Positions 46,276 through 56,345 are shown, counted from the first letter of the stretch. The stretch is DNA of 64,000 nucleotides from Phycisphaeraceae bacterium (GCA_040222855.1 JAVKCD010000019.1:790912-854911), one strand, 5' to 3'. Notes: generated by a model from the letters alone, not told the origin. Numbers and translations are program-made.

Positions 46276-47154
46276 ATGACCGCCACAGGCATCAAAGCCC
46301 ACCCCCAACAAACCACCCTCGCCCCCGAGGTCGGACCCGTCTCCCTCTGGCTCCGCGCCACCCTCGCCCTCGCCTGGCGCGAACTCACCCGATTCTCAAG
46401 ACAGCGAACAAGGATCATCGGCGCCCTCGCCACACCCGTTATCTTCTGGATCCTCCTCGGCTCTGGACTCAACAACGTCGTCACCGTCGGCGAAACCGCC
46501 GCGATGCCCAGCCCGTTAAGCGATCCCTCGGCCAATGGTGGGGGGGGGGTGGGCTACATGGCTTACTTCTTTATGGGCACGGTCCTGATGATCGTCCTCT
46601 TCACCGCCATCTTCTCGATGATCACCGTCATCGAAGACCGCCGCGAAGGGTTTCTCCAAGGCGTCCTCGTCTCCCCAGCACCCGGCTCCGCCGTCGCCGC
46701 TGGCAAAATGCTCGGTGCCGCCACCATCGCCACCCTCCAAGGCGGGCTCTTCCTCATCGCCTGGCCCCTCGTCTACGGCCCCATCGCCATCACCTGGTGG
46801 CTGGCCGCCTTCGCCATCATCGCCGTCGTTGCCCTCGGCCTCGCCGGGCTCGGACTCCTGCTCGCCTGGCCCATGAACTCCACCGCCGGCTTCCACGCCC
46901 TGATGAACGTCCTGCTCATGCCCATGTGGTTCCTCTCCGGGGCCGTCTTCCCTCTCGACGTCGCACCCCTCTGGCTGCGCATCCTCGGCTACATCAACCC
47001 GCTTACCTACGGTCACACCCTCCTGAGCTTCACCATGTTTGAAGGCGCCCCGCCCGCCCCGCTCGTCCCCGCATGGCTCGCAGCCATCCTGTTGCTTGCC
47101 TCTGTGGCGGCCGCCCTGTTTTTCGCCTCCCGAGCCGTCCGAGGTGGACGATGA
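46276..47154 (+). CDS. ABC-2 type transporter permease
   Basis: A 292-residue ABC-2 permease with six predicted helices. TRFSRQRTRIIGALATPVIFWILL opens the domain, and ITVIEDRREGFLQGVLVSPAPGSAVAAGKMLG is the conserved cytoplasmic loop of this family. No ATPase gene is adjacent, so its partner must be encoded elsewhere. It is fused in an ATGA overlap to a SCO1-type gene, an arrangement found near cytochrome oxidase assembly genes (inference). A run of ten Gs (46540-46549) lies within the coding sequence. Confidence 0.85.
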   Translation: MTATGIKAHPQQTTLAPEVGPVSLWLRATLALAWRELTRFSRQRTRIIGALATPVIFWILLGSGLNNVVTVGETAAMPSPLSDPSANGGGGVGYMAYFFMGTVLMIVLFTAIFSMITVIEDRREGFLQGVLVSPAPGSAVAAGKMLGAATIATLQGGLFLIAWPLVYGPIAITWWLAAFAIIAVVALGLAGLGLLLAWPMNSTAGFHALMNVLLMPMWFLSGAVFPLDVAPLWLRILGYINPLTYGHTLLSFTMFEGAPPAPLVPAWLAAILLLASVAAALFFASRAVRGGR

Positions 47155-47807
47155 ACGCCATGGTCCGACACCGCATCTTCCTCGCCCTCGGCTTCACCAT
47201 GCTCACGCTCGCTGGCGGGATGATCGTCATGGGCCTCATGACACGCCCCGCCTCCACCACCACCGTCGGCACCGCCGAGCCCGACCCCGCCTTCGGCAGC
47301 CCCCTCGAACAACCCGCACCCGCCTTCTCGCTCATCAACGCCGACGGCGAAGCCTTCGACTCCGAAACCCTCGCCGGACAAGTCTGGGTCGTTGACTTCA
47401 TCTTCACCCGATGCCAGCTCGTCTGCCCCATCATGACCCTCCGCATGAGCCAGCTCCAGGAACGCCTTGAACTCCTCGGCCTCAAAGATGCCCGCATGGT
47501 CTCCATCTCCGTTGACCCCGACAACGACACCCCCGAGGTCCTCGCCGCCTTCGCCGACAAGTACTCAGCCGACCGCGCCCGCTGGTCCTTCCTCACCGGC
47601 GACCGCACCACTATCTGGGACCTCGTCCAGGACGGCTTCAAGCTCGCCCTCGATGAAGATCCCGGCAACGACATGATGCCCATCACCCACTCCTCCAGAA
47701 TCCTCGTCGTCGATCGCTCCGGCACCGTCCGCGCCACCTTCGACGGCCTGACCGAAGGCACCGTCGAAGCTATCGCCGCCTACGTCGGCGCTCTCAGCGC
47801 CGAGTAA
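47151..47807 (+). CDS. SCO1/SenC-type copper chaperone / thiol oxidoreductase
   Basis: A 218-residue membrane-anchored thioredoxin-fold protein. An N-terminal helix (LALGFTMLTLAGGMIVMGLM) is followed by the SCO core with Cys88 and Cys92 in FTRCQLVCP and distal His180 in PITHSSR, the three copper ligands. SCO1 delivers copper to the CuA centre of cytochrome c oxidase. The ATG overlaps the permease stop (ATGA); the longer frame to 47073 lies inside the permease gene. No oxidase genes are in the window. Confidence 0.93.
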   Translation: MNAMVRHRIFLALGFTMLTLAGGMIVMGLMTRPASTTTVGTAEPDPAFGSPLEQPAPAFSLINADGEAFDSETLAGQVWVVDFIFTRCQLVCPIMTLRMSQLQERLELLGLKDARMVSISVDPDNDTPEVLAAFADKYSADRARWSFLTGDRTTIWDLVQDGFKLALDEDPGNDMMPITHSSRILVVDRSGTVRATFDGLTEGTVEAIAAYVGALSAE

Positions 47808-47871
47808 CCTCTCCCTCTCCTCCTCCTCCCTCAAACCCTTTACCAACTACCCTCTAGATATCACCCTCACC

Positions 47872-48933
47872 ATGCTCGCAGCGCTCCTCCCCAATACCTG
47901 GTTCGTCGATCAGCCCCAGTGGCTCCTGCTGCTGTTCATCGTCATCGCCCTCACCGTCCTCGTCCGCGGCGCCGACTGGCTCGTCGAAGCCGCCGCCGCC
48001 ACCGCCTACAAGTTCGGACTCCCCCGCATTGTCGTCGGCGCCACCATCGTCTCCCTCGGCACCACCAGCCCCGAGATGGCCGTCTCCGTTCTCGCCGCAT
48101 GGTCCGGCAACGCCGGACTCGCCCTGGGCAACGGCGTCGGCTCCATCATCGCCGACACCGGACTCATCTTCGGCCTCGGCTGCATCGTCGCCGGCACCCT
48201 CCCCGCCAACCGCTTCCTGCTCACCCGCCAGGGCTGGGTCCAGTTCGGCTCCGGCGCCGTCCTCGCCGCCATCTGCTACACCCTCTGGTTCAACCAGGGC
48301 GACACCGCCACCTTCGGCCGCATCTTTGGCGTCGTCCTTGTTGCGCTCCTCGCCGCCTACCTCTGGATCTCCGTGCACTGGGCCCGACAACAATCCGCCC
48401 AGGCACCCATCTCCGACGAACACCACGGACACGAAGTCCAGCCTCATTCCACCCTCTGGCTCGTGGGCTTTGGCCTCCTCGGACTCGCCATGGTCATCCT
48501 TGGCGGAGAAGTCATGGTCCAGTCCGCCTCCACCCTCGCCCTCCGCTGGGGCGTCCCCGAAGTCGTCATCGCCGGCACCCTCGTCGCCATGGGAACCTCC
48601 ACCCCCGAACTCGTCGTCGGCATCATGGCCATCCGCAAAGGCCACCCCGAACTGCTCGTCGGCAACGTCATCGGCGCCGACATCCTCAACGTCCTCTTCG
48701 TCATCGGCTTCGCCGCCCTCGCCGCACCCCTGCCCCTCGTCGAAGCCACCTCCTCCTGGCCCAACGTCTTCCTCCAGCTCCACATCCCCACCATGCTCGC
48801 CATGCTGGTCCTGTTCCGAATCTACGTCGCCATGGCCGCCCGCAAAGGCCACTTCTCCGGCTGGATGGGCTACCCCCTCGTCCTCATGTACGTCGCCTAC
48901 CTCGTCATCCAGTACGCCGGGTCAATCGAGTAA
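47872..48933 (+). CDS. Ca2+/Na+ antiporter family (CaCA, YrbG-like) protein
   Basis: A 353-residue cation antiporter with about 10 helices in two inverted halves. Alpha-1 is GATIVSLGTTSPEMAVSVLA; alpha-2 is GTLVAMGTSTPELVVGIMAI, both with the ion-binding Glu (GTTSPE, GTSTPE). GLALGNGVGSIIADTGLI and LLVGNVIGADILNVLFVI follow each repeat. The central loop is His/Asp-rich (DEHHGHEV). It exchanges Ca2+ for Na+ or H+ at the cytoplasmic membrane. It starts 64 bp after the SCO1 gene; co-transcription is possible. Confidence 0.93.
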   Translation: MLAALLPNTWFVDQPQWLLLLFIVIALTVLVRGADWLVEAAAATAYKFGLPRIVVGATIVSLGTTSPEMAVSVLAAWSGNAGLALGNGVGSIIADTGLIFGLGCIVAGTLPANRFLLTRQGWVQFGSGAVLAAICYTLWFNQGDTATFGRIFGVVLVALLAAYLWISVHWARQQSAQAPISDEHHGHEVQPHSTLWLVGFGLLGLAMVILGGEVMVQSASTLALRWGVPEVVIAGTLVAMGTSTPELVVGIMAIRKGHPELLVGNVIGADILNVLFVIGFAALAAPLPLVEATSSWPNVFLQLHIPTMLAMLVLFRIYVAMAARKGHFSGWMGYPLVLMYVAYLVIQYAGSIE

Positions 48934-48951
48934 GGTCACTCTGCTCGGGCA

Positions 48952-49023
48952 CCACGGGTCATCTCGGGTTCCACATGCATCTCGGGTGCCACGGGTCATC
49001 GGAGCAACGCGACGTGACCCGTG
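48952..49023. repeat. Short repeats CCACGGGTCATC, direct and inverted
   Basis: CCACGGGTCATC occurs at 48952-48963 and 48989-49000. An inverted copy of its core (TGACCCGTG) lies at 49015-49023 and can pair with CACGGGTCA (48990-48998). The rest of the 255 bp gap up to ruvB shows nothing else. Confidence 0.5.
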
Positions 49024-49188
49024 CCGACAACCACCAACCGTGGATTGCCGCTTTTCATCACCATCAATCGAGCCGAGCGTGACACGAGCCAGAGGCGCAA
49101 ACCTCTGGGCCCATCCCCTCACAAAACTCTCAGCACAAGCCAACAATCCGAGCGTACTCCACGAGATGAAACCCGCTCCACCAACCCT

Positions 49189-50238
49189 TCACTCAAACAA
49201 CCCCTCATCCCGCTCCGCCAGCTCCACCCCCACATGCGCCGCCGCCCGCGCTGTCAGCGCCCGACCCCGACGCGTCCGCGCCAGAAAACCGATCTGCAAC
49301 AAAAACGGCTCCACCAGCTCCTCCAGCGTCGCCGAGTCCTCACCCAGCGTCGCCGCGATCGCCTCCAGCCCCACCGGCCCGCCCTCGTACACCGTCCCGA
49401 TCACCTTCAGGTACTTCCGGTCCAGCTCGTCGAGCCCTAGCTCATCCACGCCCTCGAGCGCCAGCGCCTCATCCACCACACGGCTCGTCACCTTCCCCGC
49501 CGCACGCACCTGCGCAAAATCCCGCACCCGTCGGAGCAACCGATTCGCGATCCGGGGCGTCCCCCGCGCCCGATCCGCGATGGTTTTGAGCCCCTCCAGC
49601 AACCCCGCATCCTCCGAACCCTCCGCCAACATCCCCAGCAACCCTGCACTCCGCCTCAGGATGCTCAGCAGCTCCTCCACCGTATAAAACTCCAGGCTGT
49701 GCACCAGCCCGAACCGCGACCGCATCGGACCCGACAACAACCCCGCCCGCGTCGTCGCCCCGATCAACGTAAACGGCTTGATCGGCAGTGTGATCGCCTT
49801 CGCGTGCATTCCCTGGTCCAGCGTGAAATCAATCTTGAAATCCTCCATCGCCGGGTAGATGTACTCCTCCACCACCACCGGCAACCGATGAATCTCATCA
49901 ATAAACAGCACATCCCCCTCCGCCAGCCGCGTCAGCGTCCCCACCAGGTCCGTCGGCCGCGTCAATGCCGGACCCGATGTCGTCACCAGATTCGCCCCCA
50001 TCTCCTGCGAAATGATCGTCGCCAGCGTCGTCTTGCCCAATCCAGGCGGGCCATGCAACAAAACATGATCCATCGGCTCACCCCGCTGACGAACCGCATC
50101 CAACGCGATCGTCAGCTTCTCCACCAGCCGCGCTTGACCCACATACTCCCCCATCCGCGTCGGCCGCAACGACTGCGCCACCGCCTCCTCCACCGGCCCC
50201 TCCGACTGCGCCGTCACAATCCGTTGCGTCGCCATCAA
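49189..50238 (-). CDS. ruvB: Holliday junction branch-migration helicase RuvB
   Basis: AAA+ motor of the RuvABC complex, 349 residues, the usual length. Walker A GPPGLGKTT (63-71), Walker B DEIH (114-117) and the sensor-1 motif ATTRAGLLSGPMRSRFG are all present. The C-terminal winged-helix has GVDELGLDELDRKYLKVIG and GGPVGLEAIAATLGED. RuvB hexamers drive Holliday junction migration during recombination repair. No ruvA or ruvC gene is adjacent. The start may be M1 (50238) or M2 (50235). Confidence 0.97.
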   Translation of the reverse strand: MMATQRIVTAQSEGPVEEAVAQSLRPTRMGEYVGQARLVEKLTIALDAVRQRGEPMDHVLLHGPPGLGKTTLATIISQEMGANLVTTSGPALTRPTDLVGTLTRLAEGDVLFIDEIHRLPVVVEEYIYPAMEDFKIDFTLDQGMHAKAITLPIKPFTLIGATTRAGLLSGPMRSRFGLVHSLEFYTVEELLSILRRSAGLLGMLAEGSEDAGLLEGLKTIADRARGTPRIANRLLRRVRDFAQVRAAGKVTSRVVDEALALEGVDELGLDELDRKYLKVIGTVYEGGPVGLEAIAATLGEDSATLEELVEPFLLQIGFLARTRRGRALTARAAAHVGVELAERDEGLFE

Positions 50239-50302
50239 CGCATCCTAACACCACCCAACCCGATCAGTCAGCCCACCCCCAAACCACCACCCCGACACAA
50301 GC

Positions 50303-52042
50303 TCAACCCTCCCCCGACACCCGATCCACTTCCTCCAGCGACGTGATCCCCGACACCACCAGCTCCGCGCCGTGCTGCACCATCGGCCGCAACCCGCCCG
50401 CCAGCGCCGCCTCCTTCAAACCCGACATGCTCACCTGACCCAAAACCGCATCTCGCACCGAATCCGTCAACGGCATCAACTCAAAAATCGCTCGACGACC
50501 GTTGTAACCCGAACTGAAACACGCCTTGCAACCCACCGCCTCCCACCGAACCTTCGCGTTCGCCGCCACCTGACCCAGCCGCGCCAGGTCCTCATCCCGC
50601 ATCGGAACCTCTCGACGACACCGCGGGCACAACACCCGAACCAGCCGCTGCGCCAGCACCAGCGTCAACGACGACGCCACCATGTAAGGCTCCACCCCAA
50701 GATCAAGCAGCCGGATCACGGTGCTGATCGACCCCTGTGCGTGAACCGTCGACATCACCAGATGCCCCGTGTTCGCCGCCTGCATCGCCGTCTTCGCCGT
50801 GTCCGCATCCCGGATCTCACCCACCACCACCACGTCCGGGTCCTGCCGAAGCGTCGACCTCAGCAGATTCGCAAACGTGTGATCTCGCTCCGGCTTCACC
50901 GGGATCTGCGTCACCCCCGTCAACTCATACTCCACCGGGTCCTCGATCGTCACAATGTTCCGCTGCGTCGCGTTCAACTCCCGAAGCGCCGCATACAACG
51001 TCGTCGTCTTCCCCGACCCCGTCGGCCCACAGATCATCAGCATCCCGCTCTCACGAGCAATCGCCCGCCGGATCGCCTGCTGCTCTTGCTCGGGCATCAT
51101 CACATCACCCAAGCCGCTCGGACAGCGATGCGGGTCCAGCACCCGGGCCACCAGCTTCTGACCAAACCGCGAAGGCGTCAGGCTGATCCGGAAATCAATC
51201 CGCCGGTCCGGCAGCTCCGCCGCCAGATGCCCCTCCTGAATCACATCACGCTTGGAAATATCCAGATCACACAACACCTTCACCAACGCCAGCATCTGCG
51301 AAGTCGCCCGCTCATCCAGGTGCGTGACGTTCACCATCGTGCCGTCAATTCGCAACCGCAGCAGCGCCGACCCCGACTTCGGCTCGATGTGAATGTCCGA
51401 CGCCCCCGTGCGCGCACACCCGTAAATCGACATCCGCAGCAGATGCAACGCCGTCCCCGCGCTGTCATACTCCGACTCAAAATCCGCCGCGTGAACCGTC
51501 TGGCCCCGCGCATTCACCAGCGAAATCCTGTTCTCATCAAACGTCAGCGGCTTGCCAATCTTCGTCAACGCCTTCAGCGATCCCAGCGTCCGCTCGCCCC
51601 GCTCAACCTCCGAAGGCGCCTCGGCCACCGCTGGCGCAGCCGTGCCCATCATCATCTCGTCAGCAACCGCCATCGCCTCCTGACTCGGCCCTCGACGACC
51701 CAATCCACCCGGGAACGAAGTCCGACCCCGCGGCTTACTCCCGCCCTTCGCCGCCACCCCATCCAGCACCCGAAACACCGTGTGACCCGCTCGAAAGATC
51801 GACCCCGAATGCAGCAACTCCTCCGACACACGTCGGTCACCCACCATCGTCCCGTTCCTCGATCCCAGGTCCTTCAACCGATACCCGTCCGGAACCCGGC
51901 TGATCTCGCAATGAAACCGACTCAGACGATGGTCACTCAACTTGATCCGGTTGTCCGCATGACGACCAATCGTCACCTTCTCCGAGCCAAACTCGAAACG
52001 CCGAACCGTCCCGTCCTCAGTCTTGATCTCAAGCATCGGCAT
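50303..52042 (-). CDS. GspE/PilB secretion ATPase with N-terminal FHA domain
   Basis: A 579-residue fusion. Residues 1-95 are an FHA phosphothreonine-binding domain (Arg27, SRFH 41-44, GSRNG 60-64). After a linker comes the type II secretion/type IV pilus assembly ATPase: SDIHIEPKSG (215-224), Walker A CGPTGSGKTTT (338-348), VVGEIRDADTA, and the zinc tetracysteine C472, C475, C505, C508. The usual N-terminal MshEN domain is absent and replaced by FHA. It would power pilus assembly or secretion under control of a phosphorylated partner. A lone MshEN-type protein is encoded at 25039. No other secretion gene is adjacent. Confidence 0.93.
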   Translation of the reverse strand: MPMLEIKTEDGTVRRFEFGSEKVTIGRHADNRIKLSDHRLSRFHCEISRVPDGYRLKDLGSRNGTMVGDRRVSEELLHSGSIFRAGHTVFRVLDGVAAKGGSKPRGRTSFPGGLGRRGPSQEAMAVADEMMMGTAAPAVAEAPSEVERGERTLGSLKALTKIGKPLTFDENRISLVNARGQTVHAADFESEYDSAGTALHLLRMSIYGCARTGASDIHIEPKSGSALLRLRIDGTMVNVTHLDERATSQMLALVKVLCDLDISKRDVIQEGHLAAELPDRRIDFRISLTPSRFGQKLVARVLDPHRCPSGLGDVMMPEQEQQAIRRAIARESGMLMICGPTGSGKTTTLYAALRELNATQRNIVTIEDPVEYELTGVTQIPVKPERDHTFANLLRSTLRQDPDVVVVGEIRDADTAKTAMQAANTGHLVMSTVHAQGSISTVIRLLDLGVEPYMVASSLTLVLAQRLVRVLCPRCRREVPMRDEDLARLGQVAANAKVRWEAVGCKACFSSGYNGRRAIFELMPLTDSVRDAVLGQVSMSGLKEAALAGGLRPMVQHGAELVVSGITSLEEVDRVSGEG

Positions 52043-52225
52043 GATCGGCCTATCCCTCTCGGAACACAGGACCTATTCATCATAAGGTCAAACCCGCGCA
52101 AAGCATAGAGCGGTCAACACCAACTCCTTGACATGCCCCACACGACGCCCAAGCCTGATGACCGAGGCAGCCGGGGCAACCTGGGCGACCGACACAGCCC
52201 CATCTGTGGAAAGCCCCGCGATCCC

Positions 52226-53551
52226 CTAGGTCAAAGCGGGGGAGCGGGGGGAGACCTCATGCCGCACCAAATCCTCATACACCTCCCGCTCCCGGATCAC
52301 CCGCCACGTCTCACCCTCGACCAGCACCTCCACCGGCCTCGGCAGCGAGTTGTAATGACTCGCCATGCACATCCCATACGCCCCCGCCGAAAACACCGCC
52401 ACCAGATCACCCCGCGCCACCGCCGGCATCGGCCAACCCAGCGCCAGATAGTCCCCCGTCTCGCAGATCGGCCCCACCACATCGCAAGGCTCCAGCGACG
52501 GCATCGCCATCTCCCGCTTCCGCTCCACCGGAACATGATCCGGTCCCACCCGAACCGGCCAGATGAAGTGAAACGCGTCATACAACGTCGGCCGGATCAG
52601 ATGATGCATCCCCGTATCCAGAATCACGAACTTCCGGCTCCCGCCCTGCTTGAGATACTGCACCCGCGACACCAGCAACCCCGCATTCGCCGCGATCGAC
52701 CGCCCCGGCTCCACAATCACCGTCCCGCCCCCCGCCTTGAACGCACGCAGCAACGGCACGATCACCTCCGCATAATCCTTAAACGCCGGCGTCTGACCCG
52801 TCTCATAGTCCGCCCCGAAGCCGCCCCCAATATCAATTGCATCGATCGTGAACCCCTCCGCCCGCAGCTCCACAATCAGCTCCATCGCCTTCGCCACAGC
52901 CTGACCGTAAGGCTCCGTCACGTACACAGGCGACCCGATGTGCAGATGCACCGCCGTCAGCCGCAGATGCTCATCCTTCCCATACCGCGCGAAAAACCGC
53001 TTCGCCCGCTCGATATCCACCCCGAACTTCGACTCCTTCTTCCCCGTCGTCGTCTTCGCATGAGGCGTCTTCGGGTCCACATCCGGATTAATGCGCAGCG
53101 CCCCCTTCGCCGTCTTGCCCATCCGCTTCGCGATCCGCGAGATGTTCTCGAACTCCGCCTCCGACTCAATATTGAACCACCCGATCCCCGCCTCGATCGC
53201 GTCCGCGATCTCGTGGTCCGTCTTGCCCACCCCCGCGAACACCACCTTGCCCATGTCCGCTCCCCCCAGCCGCGCCCGGTACAACTCCCCCCCCGACACC
53301 ACATCCATCCCGCACCCCGCCCCCGCCAGCAACCGGATCAGATGCACATTGCTGCAGCTCTTGATCGAGTAACACACGATCGGCGTCAGCTCCGCAAACG
53401 CCGCGCACAACTCCCGATACCGCCCCAGCAGCGCCGCCGACGAATACACATAAGCCGCCGTCCCCACCCCCCCAACGCCCCCCACCAGCTCCTCCACCGA
53501 CACCCCCTCCGCAAACAACGTCCCATCCCGATAAACAAACGCCTCAGTCAT
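52226..53551 (-). CDS. lysA: Diaminopimelate decarboxylase
   Basis: PLP enzyme of fold III that converts meso-diaminopimelate to L-lysine. PLP-binding Lys64 lies in YSIKSCSN (most have YAVKAN). HLHIGSPV, DIGGGFGADY, VEPGRSIAANAG and active-site CETGDYLA are family motifs. The 441-residue length is normal. The ATG at 53551 has GGAG 6 nt upstream; GTG 53554 is an alternative. Meso-DAP use is consistent with peptidoglycan and lysine synthesis in this organism. Monocistronic as far as visible. Confidence 0.95.
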   Translation of the reverse strand: MTEAFVYRDGTLFAEGVSVEELVGGVGGVGTAAYVYSSAALLGRYRELCAAFAELTPIVCYSIKSCSNVHLIRLLAGAGCGMDVVSGGELYRARLGGADMGKVVFAGVGKTDHEIADAIEAGIGWFNIESEAEFENISRIAKRMGKTAKGALRINPDVDPKTPHAKTTTGKKESKFGVDIERAKRFFARYGKDEHLRLTAVHLHIGSPVYVTEPYGQAVAKAMELIVELRAEGFTIDAIDIGGGFGADYETGQTPAFKDYAEVIVPLLRAFKAGGGTVIVEPGRSIAANAGLLVSRVQYLKQGGSRKFVILDTGMHHLIRPTLYDAFHFIWPVRVGPDHVPVERKREMAMPSLEPCDVVGPICETGDYLALGWPMPAVARGDLVAVFSAGAYGMCMASHYNSLPRPVEVLVEGETWRVIREREVYEDLVRHEVSPRSPALT

Positions 53552-53699
53552 CACCTGCTCCAGTCTGAAGACCCCGATCGACAGGACCGGGGAGGGGCAG
53601 GATCATACCGCAGCAGGCCATAGGTCTCTGCAGACATGCCGTTGCTTAAGTTCTAAGAGGTTGACGAAGCTGAAACGGCGGATCGCCAAGCCATGAACC

Positions 53700-54899
53700 C
53701 TAAGACATCGTGTAGATGATGCCTTGGGCTCTCAGCTTCTCGATGAACGCGTCTACATCCCGTTCAAGATTCTCAAGCTCCTGATCGGTGAGAGCCTCTC
53801 TGATCGAGGATTCTCGTTCGTAACGATTGTGCTCGCCATGCATTCCTGAGAACTCGATGGCGACTCGATATCAGAAGTAGGCTAGCGCATCGTCCTCATC
53901 GACGCCTTCCCCAAAGTCGTAGATCCTGCCCAGCAGCTCCATTGCTCCGGCATGACCCTCCTTGGCCGCATGACGCAAATACCGGATCGCTTGCTCGTCA
54001 CGTTCACCACCAAGATCATGGCTAACGACACCATGGCGATACATTGCAGCTCTTCGGATGATGCGACTGTCGCTAGATTCGATTAATCGATCGAGCCAGA
54101 ACAAGGCCTTGTCGATATTCACGTCTACGTGATGCCCGCGCAAATACCATTCAGCTAGCAGACTCATTGCCCCGTCATGACCTAAGTCTGCTGCTCGTTC
54201 GAGCCACGCAAGGGCTACAGGCCCGTCGATCCTGGCCTTGTTGTCTTTGTCTGCATAGCCGTAATGCCGAGCAAGAATCAACATCGAGGCTGCGTCGCCG
54301 AGTTCGGCAGCTTCTTCGTACAACGCGAGGGCGGCCGCTTCATCCTGATGATCTTCTGCCGATTGATTGGTGAGATTCGCCAGCATTCTGACGGACTGCA
54401 CACCGCCCAACTCTCGCGCCTGCCCCAATAGGCGTTTTGCTCTGGTGAGATCAACGAGGTCCTGTGAGAACGTACTGCCCCAAGCGTAAATCTCGGCTAG
54501 CCGCCTCATCGCTACAACAGAATCGGCATCAGCCGCAGCCTCTAGCCACTGAATCCCTTGCGCGTACGCCTCTGGATCATCACGATAGAGCATGGACGTA
54601 TAGGCATCCACCAGCTCAATCATCGCCGGCAGGTGGCCACCCTCAGCCGCTACCTGATACCAACTCAACGCCTCGGCCTCATTCGGAATGACCTCGTGGC
54701 CATGCTCGTACTTGAAGCCAAGCCAGTAGGCAGCGTCAACTTCTTCTTCGCCCCGATAAGTCTCCAGTGATTTGATATCCCATCTGTACGAGGGTGAGCC
54801 AGAAGTTTTTGTTGGCACATCATCAGCCTCAACAACTGAGCAGCAGATGGCTAAGCAGAAAAGTACGCCAACTCGTAAAGAGTCATTGTGAATGGACAT
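53700..54899 (-). pseudogene. Sel1-repeat protein gene broken by TGA at a conserved Trp position
   Basis: From the ATG at 54899 (GGAGG 10 nt upstream) a signal peptide (VGVLFCLAICCSVVEA) and many Sel1/TPR-like repeats follow (AEALSWYQVAAEGGHLPAMI, AALALYEEAAELGDAASMLI, QAIRYLRHAAKEGHAGAMEL). The frame meets TGA at 53871-53873 in DALAYF-stop-YRVA. Sel1 repeats read ALxWYRxA here, so TGG to TGA is the simplest explanation. The same frame continues 56 more codons (YRVAIEFSGMHGEH, LTDQELENLERDVDAF) to TAG 53700-53702. The truncated 342-residue product may still be made. Confidence 0.75.
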
Positions 54900-54979
54900 T
54901 CGGCAAAAACCTCCGGATGGCAGATTGATATTAGAGCACATGAAGTGACGCCTGCTTGACTCGCGTACCATCCCCCCAG

Positions 54980-56206
54980 ATGCCCACCACCTACCTCGAC
55001 AACAACGCCACCACACCACCCGCCCCCGAGGTCATCGACGCCATCGACCGCGCCCACCGCGAACTCTGGGCCAACCCCTCCTCCGTCCACCGCTTCGGAC
55101 AGTCCGTCCGACAGAAAATCGAACTCGCCCGCGCCACCGTCGCCCGACTCATCGCCGCCACCCCACGCGAACTCCTCTTCACCTCGGGCGGAACCGAGTC
55201 CAACAACCTCGCCCTCCACGGAACCCTCCGACCCGCCCTCAAACAAAACCGCCGCGCCATCCTCATCACCACCGCCGTCGAACACGCCGCCGTCCGCGAA
55301 CCCGCCCAACAACTCGCCGACGAAGGCGTCAACGTCATCAACCTCCCCATCGACCCCGATGGCGTCGTCAACCCCGCCGACCTCGCCAACACCCTCGCCG
55401 AACTCTGCGCCGCCGATGACCCCGCCACCGCCCTCGTCTCCATCCACTGGGCCAACAACGAAACAGGCGTCATCCAACCCATCATCGACATCGCCGCCGT
55501 CGTCGCCGAAGCCCGCGCCACCCTCCGCAAAGAAGGCCGTCGCACCACCATCACCCTCCACACCGACGCCACCCAGGCCGTCGGCAAACTCCCCGTCGAC
55601 ACCACCCTCGCACCCGTCGACCTCATGACCTTCGCCGCCCACAAGTTCCACGGCCCCAAAGGCGCCGGCGTCCTCTACCTCCGCCGCGGCGTCCGACTCA
55701 CCCCCCAGCAACGCGGCGGACCCCAGGAACTCGACCGCCGAGGCGGAACCGAAAACACACCCGCCATCCTCGGACTCGCCGCCGCCGCCGAACTCGCCAT
55801 CACCTTCCTCAACGACACCGAACGCATCCAACACCTCCGCCAACTCCGCGATAACTTCGAACAACTACTCCTCGACCAGATCCCCGGCTCCCTTATCAAC
55901 GCCCAAGACCGCGACCGACTCTGGAACACCACCTCCATCGCCTTCCCAGGCGTCGAAGCCGAAGCCATCCTCCTCGGCCTCTCCGAGCGCGGCGTCTGCG
56001 CCTCCGCCGGCGCCGCCTGCTCTTCCGGCTCCCTCGAACCCTCACCCGTCCTCCTCGCCATGGGCATGGACCGCGCGCGCGCACACGGCACCATCCGCCT
56101 CTCTTTGTCACGTTTGATTGACGAGCACGACCTCCAAACCGCCGCAAAAGCCCTCATCGCGGTCGTTTCAAGGCTCCGCCAGACCATGCCCATGGCCGAA
56201 AACTGA
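54980..56206 (+). CDS. Cysteine desulfurase (NifS/IscS family)
   Basis: PLP-dependent enzyme that removes sulfur from cysteine for Fe-S cluster or thio-cofactor synthesis. It has YLDNNATTPP at the N-terminus, TSGGTESNN (68-76), PLP-stacking His102, Lys222 in HKFHGPKG, and catalytic Cys347 in SAGAACSSGS. Length 408 is typical. The ATG at 54980 is preferred because MPTTYLDNNATT starts like the family; the frame extends 8 codons upstream. Codon third positions are strikingly C-rich. No iscU or other Fe-S gene follows. NifS versus IscS cannot be decided. Confidence 0.94.
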   Translation: MPTTYLDNNATTPPAPEVIDAIDRAHRELWANPSSVHRFGQSVRQKIELARATVARLIAATPRELLFTSGGTESNNLALHGTLRPALKQNRRAILITTAVEHAAVREPAQQLADEGVNVINLPIDPDGVVNPADLANTLAELCAADDPATALVSIHWANNETGVIQPIIDIAAVVAEARATLRKEGRRTTITLHTDATQAVGKLPVDTTLAPVDLMTFAAHKFHGPKGAGVLYLRRGVRLTPQQRGGPQELDRRGGTENTPAILGLAAAAELAITFLNDTERIQHLRQLRDNFEQLLLDQIPGSLINAQDRDRLWNTTSIAFPGVEAEAILLGLSERGVCASAGAACSSGSLEPSPVLLAMGMDRARAHGTIRLSLSRLIDEHDLQTAAKALIAVVSRLRQTMPMAEN

Positions 56207-56345
56207 CCCACCCAGAGCATCCCCCGCGATCCCGCCCTCCTGCTCCCGACTCACAAAAACCTCCCGCCAACCCACTCCCCGCCCTTGTCCCATCCAGCCG
56301 CATCCCTCAGAATGCCGATAAGCCTATGCCACCTGAGGAGTTCCG

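Noticed and set aside
46110-47042. 310-codon + strand ORF over the ABC-2 permease
   Set aside because: Arg/His/Pro-rich shadow; the frame at 46276 has the permease motifs.
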